Below, in pieces: positions 34,488-43,757 of a DNA stretch of 64,000 nt. A model generated the notes under the pieces. That model made no database searches and had not been told where the DNA came from. It saw only the letters and a list, made by a program, of their open reading frames with translations. Positions within the stretch are counted from its first letter, which is position 1, and each line of letters begins with the position of its first letter. This DNA comes from Flavilitoribacter sp020436695 (GTDB taxonomy: Bacteria; Bacteroidota; Bacteroidia; Chitinophagales; Saprospiraceae). The stretch is taken from positions 248,001 to 312,000 of the forward strand of contig JAWKLQ010000001.1 of NCBI GenBank assembly GCA_041392665.1, written 5' to 3'. The translations under genes and the position numbers were made by a program.

Positions 34488-35267
34488 CTAAGCAAGCAGT
34501 TTTTGATAGAATTCTTCCACAATTGTTTTCATTTCCTCCGGCAGCCTTTCATTCATTTTTTCCACCATAAAATTATCCATCGGCTGTTGTCGGTAATAAT
34601 AGGCCTCAGCTATCCCTCCGGCTATGCAGGCCATCGTATCCGTATCACCTCCCAGGGAGATCGCTTTCCTTACGGCATCCTCCAGATCTGTAGCTTCCAG
34701 AAAGGAAATGATGGATTCCGGTACCGATCCCTGGCAACTGACGTCAAAGGTATAGCCGGGGCGAATATCTTCCAAATTACGCTCCAGATCGTATCCAAAC
34801 GCTTGTGTCACCCATTCCCGTATCCCAGCTTTAGAGGCCCCGTCGCGTGCCATATAAATCGCTCCGGCCACCGCCTGCGCGCCTTTGATCCCTTCCGGAT
34901 GATTATGGGTAACCGCTGCGGTCTCTTCGGCCAATGCCAGGCATTGCTCCATCGTCTCAGCCCACCCCCCTACCGGGCTTACCCGCATGGCCGAACCGTT
35001 GCCCCAACTGTTGTAAGGTGCTTTGATCACTCCCGCCAGCCACAGCCGGAAAGTGCCGCCATATCCTGCAGTCGGATAACGAACGCCCCACCGGCGTAAT
35101 ACTGCGGCTATATCACCACCGTGCATTAACCAGTCGGCTACCGCTACGGTCATCACCGTATCATCGGTAAAAGTACTCCCGGGCGTAAAAAGTTCGAACG
35201 AATAGTCTTTTCCATTGCCACGTTCGAAACGGCTCCCGATTATATCTCCAATTATAGCTCCTTTCAT
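34488..35267 (-). CDS. ADP-ribosylglycohydrolase (DraG/ARH family)
   Basis: A 259-residue all-helical ARH-fold enzyme expected to remove ADP-ribose from a modified protein or small molecule. The binuclear metal site is complete: GDIIGSRFE at the start, FTDDTVMT (T34-D35-D36), THNHPEGIKGA, and the late GGDTDTMACIAGGIAEA (D208, D210, T211). No ADP-ribosyltransferase partner is visible next to it. It is followed by nadE on the same strand and has its own promoter. Confidence 0.88.
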   Translation of the reverse strand: MKGAIIGDIIGSRFERGNGKDYSFELFTPGSTFTDDTVMTVAVADWLMHGGDIAAVLRRWGVRYPTAGYGGTFRLWLAGVIKAPYNSWGNGSAMRVSPVGGWAETMEQCLALAEETAAVTHNHPEGIKGAQAVAGAIYMARDGASKAGIREWVTQAFGYDLERNLEDIRPGYTFDVSCQGSVPESIISFLEATDLEDAVRKAISLGGDTDTMACIAGGIAEAYYYRQQPMDNFMVEKMNERLPEEMKTIVEEFYQKLLA

Positions 35268-35596
35268 AGGCTGACTGATTTTTCAACAAAAATACACATA
35301 CTTAGTTTTAAAAACAAACTAACAAAGAAAGAAATTACGCCTTCCCGACCTTTTACTACATTTTTATTAATAAGCAGTTCCCCGTATGAACAGATTCCGT
35401 GATCTCTTGACAAAATCCCTGTGCGGGTATGCCACGAATGTTTAATTTTAGCCCGGCTTCTTACTACTGAACAAATGGACGTTGGGACGTTGAGATATTT
35501 GGATGAATTCAAAGATCCCAACGTCCAAATTTCCAAATGTCCAGTAATATAGCCCGGCTTTCAACCTGACTAACGGACTTCTGACTTAAAGACCTT
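35268..35596. other. 329-nt divergent spacer with a repeated-word hairpin
   Basis: Contains the promoter at 35287-35317 and, at 35477-35526, a GGACGTTGGGA / TCCCAACGTCC inverted repeat embedded in words such as TTGGATG and TCCAAATG that recur in other spacers. An open frame on the minus strand across it lacks any coding character. Confidence 0.5.
35287..35317 (-). promoter_or_regulatory. Promoter TTG-N20-TATTTTTG for the ADP-ribosylglycohydrolase gene
   Basis: On the minus strand TTG at 35317-35315 is followed after 20 nt by TATTTTTG at 35294-35287, 20 nt above the ATG. Confidence 0.7.
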
Positions 35597-36448
35597 ATGA
35601 CCGAACCAACAATACCTACCTCCAATCCATACCCGACACTCGGACAGGCCTGGATCCTGTTCCTCATTTATGTAGGGCTCAATATCGGCGCCGGTGCCAT
35701 TGCCATCCCCTTTCAAAACTGGGCCCCGGCTCTGGGCTTCTTTTTGGCTTACGTTGTCGGCATGGGAGCCACCTATTACCTGGCGCGCAGAATGGCGCCC
35801 CTTGGAGCCGGCCCCATCGTGCACAGTTTTCAGGCAGGCAATTTGGTAGTATATCCCATTTTGCTGGTGCTTACCTGGACCAGTCTGTTGTTTATTACTC
35901 CCATTATCGAGTTATATCCGCCGCCGGAATGGTTTGAAGAGATCTTTGAGGGGTTGATGGGTGATTCACAATTCTGGTCCTTTATGACACTGGTGGTAGC
36001 TGCTCCGATCTTTGAGGAACTCCTTTTCCGCGGTATTATTCTCGACGGTTTCCTGAAGCGCTATTCCGTATGGAAATCCATCTTGTGGTCTTCCTTCTTT
36101 TTCGGTTTGTTCCACCTTAATCCCTGGCAATTCGTCACGGCGATGATCCTGGGTTCATTCATCGGCTGGGTGTATCATCGTACTCGTTCGTTGTTGCCCT
36201 GTATGGCCATTCACGCTTTTGCCAATGGTACTAGTTTTCTCATGGGACAAACTATGGATGAAGAACAAATGGATATGACATTGCTGGAAACCGTGGGCGG
36301 TATCGGTCCGCTATTACTGGCGTTGGTTGTCGGAGCCGTTATTTTCTGGATGGGTATCCGGATATTGGACCGGCTTCTCCCGGCAGCTCCCCCGATGAAC
36401 GTGATCGAAGCTCCGGTTGAAACTGGTGATGACACCACAATTTCCTAA
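35597..36448 (+). CDS. CPBP-family intramembrane metalloprotease
   Basis: A 283-residue polytopic membrane protein with about seven to eight hydrophobic segments. The CPBP (Abi/CAAX protease and bacteriocin-processing) motifs are present: EELLFRG (E140, E141, R145), FGLFHLN with H173, and a final HAFANGTSFL. Family members are Glu-based intramembrane proteases, some cleaving prenylated proteins or peptides. The N-terminal hydrophobic LFLIYVGLNIGAGAIAIPF begins after a short Pro-rich stretch, and the C-terminus is cytosolic and acidic. The gamma carbonic anhydrase gene follows 49 nt later on the same strand. Substrate unknown. Confidence 0.88.
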   Translation: MTEPTIPTSNPYPTLGQAWILFLIYVGLNIGAGAIAIPFQNWAPALGFFLAYVVGMGATYYLARRMAPLGAGPIVHSFQAGNLVVYPILLVLTWTSLLFITPIIELYPPPEWFEEIFEGLMGDSQFWSFMTLVVAAPIFEELLFRGIILDGFLKRYSVWKSILWSSFFFGLFHLNPWQFVTAMILGSFIGWVYHRTRSLLPCMAIHAFANGTSFLMGQTMDEEQMDMTLLETVGGIGPLLLALVVGAVIFWMGIRILDRLLPAAPPMNVIEAPVETGDDTTIS

Positions 36449-36497
36449 ATAGCTATCCTTAAATCCCAACATCCATTCATCCAAACATCCAAATTAA

Positions 36498-37010
36498 ATG
36501 GCTCTAATAAAAAGTGTTCGCGGCTTCACGCCCCAATTCGGCAATAATGTATATCTGACGGAAAACGCGACGGTGATCGGCGATGTCATTATGGGAGATG
36601 ATTGCAGTATCTGGTTTCAGGCTGTTGTGCGTGGGGATGTCAATAGCATCCGCATCGGCAACATGGTCAATATTCAGGACGGTGCCGTGATCCACTGTAC
36701 TTTCGAACGCACCTCTACACAAATCGGCGACCGGGTATCCATCGGCCACCGGGCCATCGTGCACGGCTGCACTTTACACGACCATGTACTGATCGGGATG
36801 GGGGCCATCGTAATGGATAATGCCATAGTGGAAAGCAATTGTCTGATCGCCGCCGGAGCCGTTGTGCTGGAGAATACCCGCTGTGAGTCCGGTCATATTT
36901 ACGCGGGCGTTCCTGCGCGTAAGGTCAAAGCAGTAAGTCCGGAATTGTTTGAAGATAGTATCGGCCGTATCGCACAGGCTTATCTGAAATATTCGGGATG
37001 GTTTAAATGA
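36498..37010 (+). CDS. Gamma-carbonic anhydrase family protein
   Basis: A 170-residue left-handed beta-helix protein with hexapeptide repeats (VYLTENATVIGDVIMGDDCSIWF, VRGDVNSIRIGNMVNIQDGAVIH). The three zinc-ligand His of the gamma class are visible at H66, H84 and H89 (SIGHRAIVHGC). Such proteins hydrate CO2 or act as ferripyochelin-binding-like scaffolds; the present one has the length and C-terminus (GVPARKVKAVS) of the YrdA/PaaY group, where activity is not always demonstrated. It probably shares a transcript with the CPBP protease gene. Confidence 0.9.
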   Translation: MALIKSVRGFTPQFGNNVYLTENATVIGDVIMGDDCSIWFQAVVRGDVNSIRIGNMVNIQDGAVIHCTFERTSTQIGDRVSIGHRAIVHGCTLHDHVLIGMGAIVMDNAIVESNCLIAAGAVVLENTRCESGHIYAGVPARKVKAVSPELFEDSIGRIAQAYLKYSGWFK

Positions 37011-37129
37011 TGTTGCAATGCTGGGATGTTGGGATGCTATGATGAGTAATATGCATCGTTTGCAATCATCCCATTGCATCACCTAATCATGACAACTTAT
37101 CCTGTACAAATAGTGTCGGGATCACAGCA

Positions 37130-37528
37130 TTACAGCATCATAGTATTATTAACCCGAATTCCCCTTTCCACCATCTTTCTTTCTACTGCTGCTGCGCCGA
37201 AATCCAGTTGTAATTGAGTGATGGCCGCTTCCACCCGCAAGTCCGGGCTACAGGTAAAAATATCAACCGCCGCATAGCCGTGTTCCGGCCAGGTGTGAAT
37301 AGTGAGATGGCTTTCCTGAATGACCAGTACCCCGCTGACACCGTAGGGGCTGAACTGGTGAAAATGTCCGGATACGATATTCGCGTTTGCCGTCAGGGCA
37401 GCTCTGCGCATGATCTCTTCCACCAGCGGTACCTCTCCCAGCTGATCCGGATCACATCCTTGTAGTTCTATCAACCAGTGCTGACCAAGCGCGTTCCTAT
37501 CTGAGGTCTTCATGCTTTTTCTTTTCAA
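37130..37528 (-). CDS. speD: S-adenosylmethionine decarboxylase proenzyme (SpeD)
   Basis: Pyruvoyl enzyme giving decarboxylated S-adenosylmethionine for spermidine synthesis. The short, 132-residue form with the self-cleavage sequence ESHLTIHTWPE: cleavage before S73 would generate the pyruvoyl group, and H74 and C93 (DIFTCS) are the processing and catalytic residues. The start may be 37528 or the Met at 37513 (MKTSDRN). It is convergent with the carbonic anhydrase gene; the spacer between them, 37011-37129, is filled with repeated words that can pair (GGGATGCTATGATG with copies of CATCATAG). Confidence 0.93.
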   Translation of the reverse strand: MKRKSMKTSDRNALGQHWLIELQGCDPDQLGEVPLVEEIMRRAALTANANIVSGHFHQFSPYGVSGVLVIQESHLTIHTWPEHGYAAVDIFTCSPDLRVEAAITQLQLDFGAAAVERKMVERGIRVNNTMML

Positions 37529-37623
37529 TAAAGTTCACACAATGTCGTTTAGGATATGGATGAGGCATATTCAATATCAGAGAATGCCCTAATTTAGCCT
37601 CTCAATTCCGAAAGTAAACAAGA

Positions 37624-40578
37624 ATGAAGAAAGTCTACCTGTTTTTTCTATTAATCTGCGGCATGTTTGGCCAGACGCCCCTTTCTGCACAATTGACGGA
37701 CCACATATTGGGAGAGTTGTTGGTACAATTACAACCAGGGACCGATGCATCGCGCTGGACGGGTAACTGGTCTGAATTCGCCGGCCGCTCTACCCTGCTT
37801 CGGGTTCAGGACTGTTCTTCGCCACCGCTCAACATCTGGCGGCTGCATTTTGACCATACTCAGGTGAACGAGTTGCGTTTTCTCAGCAGCATCCGCCGGG
37901 ATAAGGCGGTCATTGCCGCCCAGTTCAACCATTTCATTGATATGCGGACCACCATTCCCGACGATCCTTTTTTTGACCGGCAATGGCAATACATCAATCC
38001 CGGTGGTGATGCCGGAGTAGAAAACGCCGATCTGGATATGGATCTGGCCTGGGATATTTCTACCGGTGGGCTTACAATTGATGGAGATACGATCGTAGTA
38101 TGCGTGATCGACGACGGAACCAATATCAACCATGAAGACCTGGCGGATAATATGTGGATCAACCACGCGGAGATCCCGGACAACGGAATTGATGATGATC
38201 TCAATGGCTATGTAGATGATTACCGGGGCTGGAATATTTTACAGGATGATGATGAGATCGATACGGGCGGCACGCACGGCTCCTCGGTGAGCGGCATTAT
38301 CGGAGCGGTGGGCAACAACGGAATTGGTGTCAGTGGAGTGAACTGGGCCGTCAAGATCATGATGGTGAAAAATAACTTCAATACCAACGAAGCCGCCATT
38401 ATTGAAGCCTATTCCTACCCACTGATCCAGCGCATGCGTTACAATGCCTCGAATGGGGCAGAAGGAGCTTTCGTAGTGACTACCAATAATTCCTGGGGGC
38501 TGGATAATGGTCTGGCGGAAGAAGCGCCCATCTGGTGCGGACTCTATGACAGTCTGGGCGTACACGGTATCCTCAGTTGTGCTGCTACCGCCAACAAAAA
38601 TCTCGATGTAGAGGTGTCCGGCGACCTACCCACTACCTGCCCCAGTGATTATCTACTGTGCGTTACCAATATGGATCGCTTTGATGAAAAGGTCACCAAC
38701 GCCGGTTATGGCGACATCAGTATTGACCTGGGAGCTTACGGCGAAAATGTCTATACGATTACCAGAAACAGCTACGGCCTGTTCAAGGGAACTTCCAGTG
38801 CTACGCCCCACGTTACCGGCGCTGTAGCCTTGATGTATTCAGCTCCCTGCCCTACGCTGATGGCCATTGCCAAGAGTGATCCACAGGCAGCGGCACTTCT
38901 TGTGCGACAATATATTTTGGATGGCGTTACGCCCAATGAAAGTCTGGAGGGCATCACCGTCACCGAAGGCAGACTGAATGTGTACAACAGCATGTACCTC
39001 TTAATGTCCGGATGCCAGGACTGTCAGCCACCCACCAGCGTTAATCCTAAAAACGTGCTCGATACGACAGCCGATATCACCTGGATCGCCAACGACAGTA
39101 TTACCCGGATTGATCTCCGGTATCGACTAGCAGGTGCTGTTGACTGGACCGAAGCAACGAATGTGCAAAGTCCCTATAAATTAACGGACTTACTGGCCTG
39201 TACCGAATACGAATTCCAGATCAAGAGTTACTGCGGCGAAGAGGTGCTTGATTACAGCGGTAGCCGTTTCTTCAAAACCGACGGCTGCTGTGAGGCCCCT
39301 GTAGCTATTCTGACCGATTTTATCGGAGAAACATCGGCCATCATTAAGTGGCCTTCCGTCTTGGCTGCCGAAAACTACATCTTAAGATTTCGCGAAAGCG
39401 GAACCGCCAGTTGGAATGAGATTACTACCACGCTCACCACGATTCCTCTTTCCGGCCTGAAGATATGTACCATGTACGACTATCAACTGGTCCTGAACTG
39501 TAGTGGAGAACATTCGGCCGCCAGTCCGATCCTAACCTTCCACACCATCGGCTGCGGTGTTTGTCGGGAAGGAGATTATTGTGATCCCGGCTCGTATGAC
39601 GCCAGTGGTGAGTGGATTGCCGGCGTCAAGATCAGCACCCTCAACAATGAGAGCGGTAGTGACAGCGGTTTCGGCATTTTCACCGACCTGGAAGCTCCCT
39701 TACTGGAACAGGGCGACACTTATGACATCCTGCTCAAACCCGGCTTTCTGGAGCAATCCTTCGGAGAATATTTTCGGGTGTGGATCGACTTCAATCAGGA
39801 TGCCATCTTCGCCAATGATGAGTTGGTACTCGACCCCGGCATGACGGTCAAAGACTCTCTGTCAGGGCAGATCAGCATTCCCGCAGCTGCCCTCACCGGC
39901 AATACCCGTATGCGCGTGGTCATGCGTTTCCAGCAGGCGGTTTCTCCCTGCGCTCAGTTTGGGGGCAATGTATTTGGTGAGGTGGAGGATTACTGTGTTG
40001 AGATCGTTGAAGCAACGAACTGTGAGTTGCCGGCTTCGTTTGACACAGTGAATGTAGGCGCCACAGAAAGTCAACTCATCTGGAATGCCGTTGCCGGTGC
40101 AGCCGGTTATAATGTCCGCTATCGACGACTTAGCTCTTTCAACTGGTATAATCTTACCACGACCGACACCACCATTACCATCAAAGGCCTGAGCCCGTGT
40201 GTATCTTATGAAGCACAGATCCGGACGGACTGCGGCGCAACGCAAAGTATATATCTGGGTAATCTACCGATTAACACGCCCTGTGTCAATGATGTTCAAG
40301 ACCGGGAAACCGTAAGTTCTTGGAGCATCTTCCCCAATCCGGTCCGCGATGAACTAAGCGTCCGCTGGGAACAACTACAGTTGGCAGGTACGGATGTTCG
40401 CATTCAATTGCTTTCACCATCCGGGCAAATACTGATGAGTCAACATGCCTTGTCCGGGCTGGGGCAACAAGTGGTTCGATTAAACACGGCAGAGCTGCCG
40501 ACCGGTTTATATATTATCCGGATGGTGGACGGTCATCGGGTACTGGCCACGGATAAAGTGGTGAAGGTTAGACGATAA
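37624..40578 (+). CDS. Secreted S8 (subtilisin-family) peptidase with fibronectin III, GEVED and T9SS domains
   Basis: A 984-residue exported protease. Signal peptide at residues 1-22 (ending LSAQ). The catalytic triad is D163 (VIDDGTN), H218 (GGTHGSSVSG) and S392 (KGTSSATPHVTG), so the peptidase should be active. After it come two to three fibronectin type III-like modules (ADITWIANDS, SAIIKWPSVLAAENYILRFR, SQLIWNAVAGAAGYNVRYRR), a GEVED domain (YFRVWIDFNQDAIFANDELV ... NVFGEVEDYCVEI) and a T9SS type A domain (SIFPNPVRDELSVRW ... LPTGLYIIRM). The fibronectin and GEVED parts probably bind extracellular polymers. It is convergent with the next protease gene across a terminator. Confidence 0.94.
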   Translation: MKKVYLFFLLICGMFGQTPLSAQLTDHILGELLVQLQPGTDASRWTGNWSEFAGRSTLLRVQDCSSPPLNIWRLHFDHTQVNELRFLSSIRRDKAVIAAQFNHFIDMRTTIPDDPFFDRQWQYINPGGDAGVENADLDMDLAWDISTGGLTIDGDTIVVCVIDDGTNINHEDLADNMWINHAEIPDNGIDDDLNGYVDDYRGWNILQDDDEIDTGGTHGSSVSGIIGAVGNNGIGVSGVNWAVKIMMVKNNFNTNEAAIIEAYSYPLIQRMRYNASNGAEGAFVVTTNNSWGLDNGLAEEAPIWCGLYDSLGVHGILSCAATANKNLDVEVSGDLPTTCPSDYLLCVTNMDRFDEKVTNAGYGDISIDLGAYGENVYTITRNSYGLFKGTSSATPHVTGAVALMYSAPCPTLMAIAKSDPQAAALLVRQYILDGVTPNESLEGITVTEGRLNVYNSMYLLMSGCQDCQPPTSVNPKNVLDTTADITWIANDSITRIDLRYRLAGAVDWTEATNVQSPYKLTDLLACTEYEFQIKSYCGEEVLDYSGSRFFKTDGCCEAPVAILTDFIGETSAIIKWPSVLAAENYILRFRESGTASWNEITTTLTTIPLSGLKICTMYDYQLVLNCSGEHSAASPILTFHTIGCGVCREGDYCDPGSYDASGEWIAGVKISTLNNESGSDSGFGIFTDLEAPLLEQGDTYDILLKPGFLEQSFGEYFRVWIDFNQDAIFANDELVLDPGMTVKDSLSGQISIPAAALTGNTRMRVVMRFQQAVSPCAQFGGNVFGEVEDYCVEIVEATNCELPASFDTVNVGATESQLIWNAVAGAAGYNVRYRRLSSFNWYNLTTTDTTITIKGLSPCVSYEAQIRTDCGATQSIYLGNLPINTPCVNDVQDRETVSSWSIFPNPVRDELSVRWEQLQLAGTDVRIQLLSPSGQILMSQHALSGLGQQVVRLNTAELPTGLYIIRMVDGHRVLATDKVVKVRR

Positions 40579-40591
40579 CGGTTCAGCCCAT

Positions 40592-40631
40592 AAAAAAAGC
40601 CACCTTAACTGGATCTCCCTTCCAAGGTGGC
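40592..40631 (-). terminator. Rho-independent terminator
   Basis: Stem GCCACCTT / AAGGTGGC with a 17-nt loop, followed on the minus strand by TTTTTTT (40598-40592). It ends the M43 protease transcript and, as a hairpin, also follows the S8 gene. Confidence 0.75.
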
Positions 40632-40746
40632 TTCAAAAAATAGATCAGCATTTTCTACTGATAAAGTCCTCTATACAATCAACACCGGAAGCTCTTTTGC
40701 CTCCGGATATCTTTGGGTTTTAGGTGTTTAAGGAGGTGTTGAAATA

Positions 40747-43424
40747 TTACCGGATACCGGCTATAATGATCTTGGCCCGGCTCACGGCACTCGCATTGGA
40801 CAACTGCAAAAAGTAATAACCGGGGCTTAGATCACCGACGGATAACTCGATGCGCTGATCGGTTGCTAAGCGTTGATCCATCACTTTTTCACCGGAGAGG
40901 GCAAAGAGCGTAAGCTGTACTGAGCTTTCTCCCAGCAACTGATCGGGTAATTCCACATAGAGCCGGTTGGTGGCCGGATTGGGATAAGCCCGGATCTCCG
41001 CCGGAACGGCAATCGGTCTTAAAGCGGCTTCAAGCGGATATGGGTTAGCGGAGTTACTACCGGATTCTCCGAGATAGTAGTCATCGATAGCGATGTCCGA
41101 CCGACCACCGGACCCCGTGGTGCCGACGATCCGCAATTTGGTGTGATCGGTCTGCCAGGGAGAAAGATCGACACTGAGTTTACTCCACTGATTACCCTGA
41201 TCGCCGGAGATGGAGAAGGCAGTGGTCCAGCTCGTTTCGTCATCTATACTGACCTGAATCTCCAGGCTTCCCATCTGAGCCCCGTAGAGGTTGTAGTACA
41301 ATTCGAAGACCGGCTGATCAAGCAGGGTCAGATCCAGGCAACGTTTGGTTTTTAGGATGGCCACCTTCCCCGGACGATTGCGGTTACTTGAGGCTTCGAT
41401 ATAGCGATAATAAGTCCCACTGTGTGCACCGGAAGGGCCGGTATTGCTGGTAGGAGTACTTCCGGAACGGCGACGCCAGTTTTCATCATCCAAAGAAGTT
41501 TCCTGGGTGAAGATGCCCATACCGCTTTCGAAGCTATCATCGTAGGGGAAATTGGTATAGGTAGCATCACATTGAACGAGCGTATTAATGTTTACATCCG
41601 CATAGGTCGTACAACCATTTGCATCGGTAACGGTAAGTCCGTAAAGCCCTGGGGACAAATTGAAAATGGCACTTGCCAAACTGCCGTTCGACCAGGCATA
41701 TTGATAAGGAGATACGCCCCCGCTGATGGCAGCAGAAATACTACCGTCATTATTGCCCGCTGTAGCATCGGTACTACTCACACTGAGTATCAGCTCATCG
41801 GGTTCAGTAATGGTATAGGTCGCTACGGCCGTACAATTATTGCCATCGGTAATGGTCACCGTATATGTTCCGGCCGCTACTCCCTGAATGGACGGATCCG
41901 TACTGCCATTGGACCACTGAAAACTCACCGGGGAAGTATACGGACCGGTTAGATCCACCGCTATAATACCGGAATGATCTCCATAGCATAGCGGATCACT
42001 TTGATAATATACAGTGGTCAGCGTGCACGGAGCTACATAGGTATCTCTGATCTGAATGTTATCCACACCCTGGAAATTGGTCATCATAGAACCGGCGATC
42101 CGGATCTGGAATAGTGGGCTATTGACAAAAGAGGTAAGATCGATAGTGATCTGCTGCCAGCCGGAACTGGAAGTATTCAACATCACCTGCGGGTTGAAAT
42201 GCTGAATAGTTTGTCCACCATCCGTACTGTACTGGACCGCAAATACCGACTGTGCATCCGGATCCAGATAATACCAAAGGCTCAGTTCCGGATTGACCAT
42301 GCTGCTCAGGTCGATACAGGGGCTGATGAGGCCGAAATAGGCGCCATTACCGTAGTTCACGATATCCGGCTGTACGAAATAGTTGCCGCTTTGCGCTGTA
42401 GCCGGTCCCGGCACATTGTTCATGAGCGGGGTATTGGTGACCACCATCGGTATCACCGGAAAGTCATTACTTTCCAGGGGCGTCCAACCTCCCAGGCCGT
42501 TCTCAAAATCTTCCGTATAGGGAAAGCTGTTTATGGGATTATCGCAGGCGTAAGGGTGGCTACACCCATTCAAGTTACGGATGTAACGAATGCAGTATTC
42601 CATACGGGACATCTGCCCCGGTGTGAAAGCATTTCGGCAGGAAAAAGAGGCGTATGACATCAGGTTGGTGGCATCGGGTTGATAGACCTGATTGTTGAGA
42701 TCGGTCGCACTCCCCGTATACTGACAGTTGTTCAGAGAAAGCCCGTAGAGGTTAGGGTCAGCGGGCGTATCGCAGACCAGGTCACCGGCAACACTGCAAT
42801 TGGACCCATCCACCAATTCGCCTAAGCCGTTATAGGCATGGTGTGTGTGATAGAGATTCAGGAAGTGTCCGATCTCGTGGAGGAACACATCATAGTCTGG
42901 CATACAGGCTCCCCCCTTTCTCACCAGCACCAGATCATCGCTGGCATCCAGATCCGGAGATCGCCCCAGCCGCAATAGCTGGCAGCACCATCCGTCAGAT
43001 CATCTACAAAAAAGACGTTAATGACGTTGGAGGTGAGATAAGGCAGGAGTTGTGCACGCTGGGACATATCAAAGTCGGCCAGATTGGCGTCTACTACGAT
43101 GTCCATCAGCCCGCATTCAAAAAACTGGATCTGGTAGGGTAAAAAATGGCTATTCAGTTCATTCATCATATACCCCTTGGTATACTCGGCGATACCACTG
43201 TAATACACACTCCGGAGATCATGCAACTGAATCGGCACCCAGAGAATGCCGCCACTTCGGCCATTGCCGTTTCTGGTCTGTTCAAAAGCGATTAAACTTT
43301 CCCGGTGGGCTTCCATCACTTTAAGGTGAGCTTCAGAAACGGTGGCCCCGCATTCAATGGATTGTGATAGAGCTGTTTGTATAAAAAGACAGAAAAAAGT
43401 TAAGGTAAATATGAATGTTTTCAT
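40747..43424 (-). CDS. Secreted M43 metallopeptidase with SprB-like repeats and T9SS signal, one frameshift
   Basis: About 890 residues if the frame is repaired. The N-terminal part (signal peptide MKTFIFTLTFFCLFIQTALSQ) reads VFFVDDLTDGAASYCGWG, then breaks. In another frame it continues RSPDLDASDDLVLVRKG and on to the zinc motif HEIGHFLNLYHTHH, with Met-turn NLMSYASFSC. Adding one G to a GGGG run (plus coordinates 42964-42967, CCCC) restores a single frame with the expected M43 sequence. After the peptidase come a MAM-like domain, two SprB-type repeats (GIIAVDLTGPYTSPVSFQWSNGS, GSISAAISGGVSPYQYAWSNGS), a second MAM-like domain and a T9SS type A domain (AYPNPATNRLYVEL). Either a sequencing error or a recently broken gene. 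Confidence 0.85.
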
Positions 43425-43757
43425 CTATGGGATTTTTTGGACGGCATGCCGATACCGGCCGGAACTACACGCAATGTGAAGCCTTATTACCGGTAACCAG
43501 CTGTCGCCACTGGTGTAAAGGTGTAAAGCTATTTGGGGGGAAAGTATAAAGTTGCCGGTTATCCGGGAGCAGGGATCATAACTGATCACTGTGATCGCTT
43601 ATAAGCAGTGCAATAGTACTGGCTATGCGCAGGAAAATTTCGCCAAATGCATAGGTGTGGGGATTTGTTGGATAAGTGTACCCTTTTTGTACAGATGTGG
43701 AATAGGTCTGGGTAAGAATAATGCGGAAAGGAGCAATGACCTATTGACGATTATGGA
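43425..43757. other. 333-nt spacer below eboF
   Basis: Between the M43 gene start and the eboF stop. No open frame, repeat or strong hairpin was recognised; it should contain the M43 promoter. Confidence 0.4.

Noticed and set aside
35264..35536. 90-codon minus-strand frame upstream of the ADP-ribosylglycohydrolase
   Set aside because: It spans the promoter and a hairpin of repeated words and shows no coding composition.
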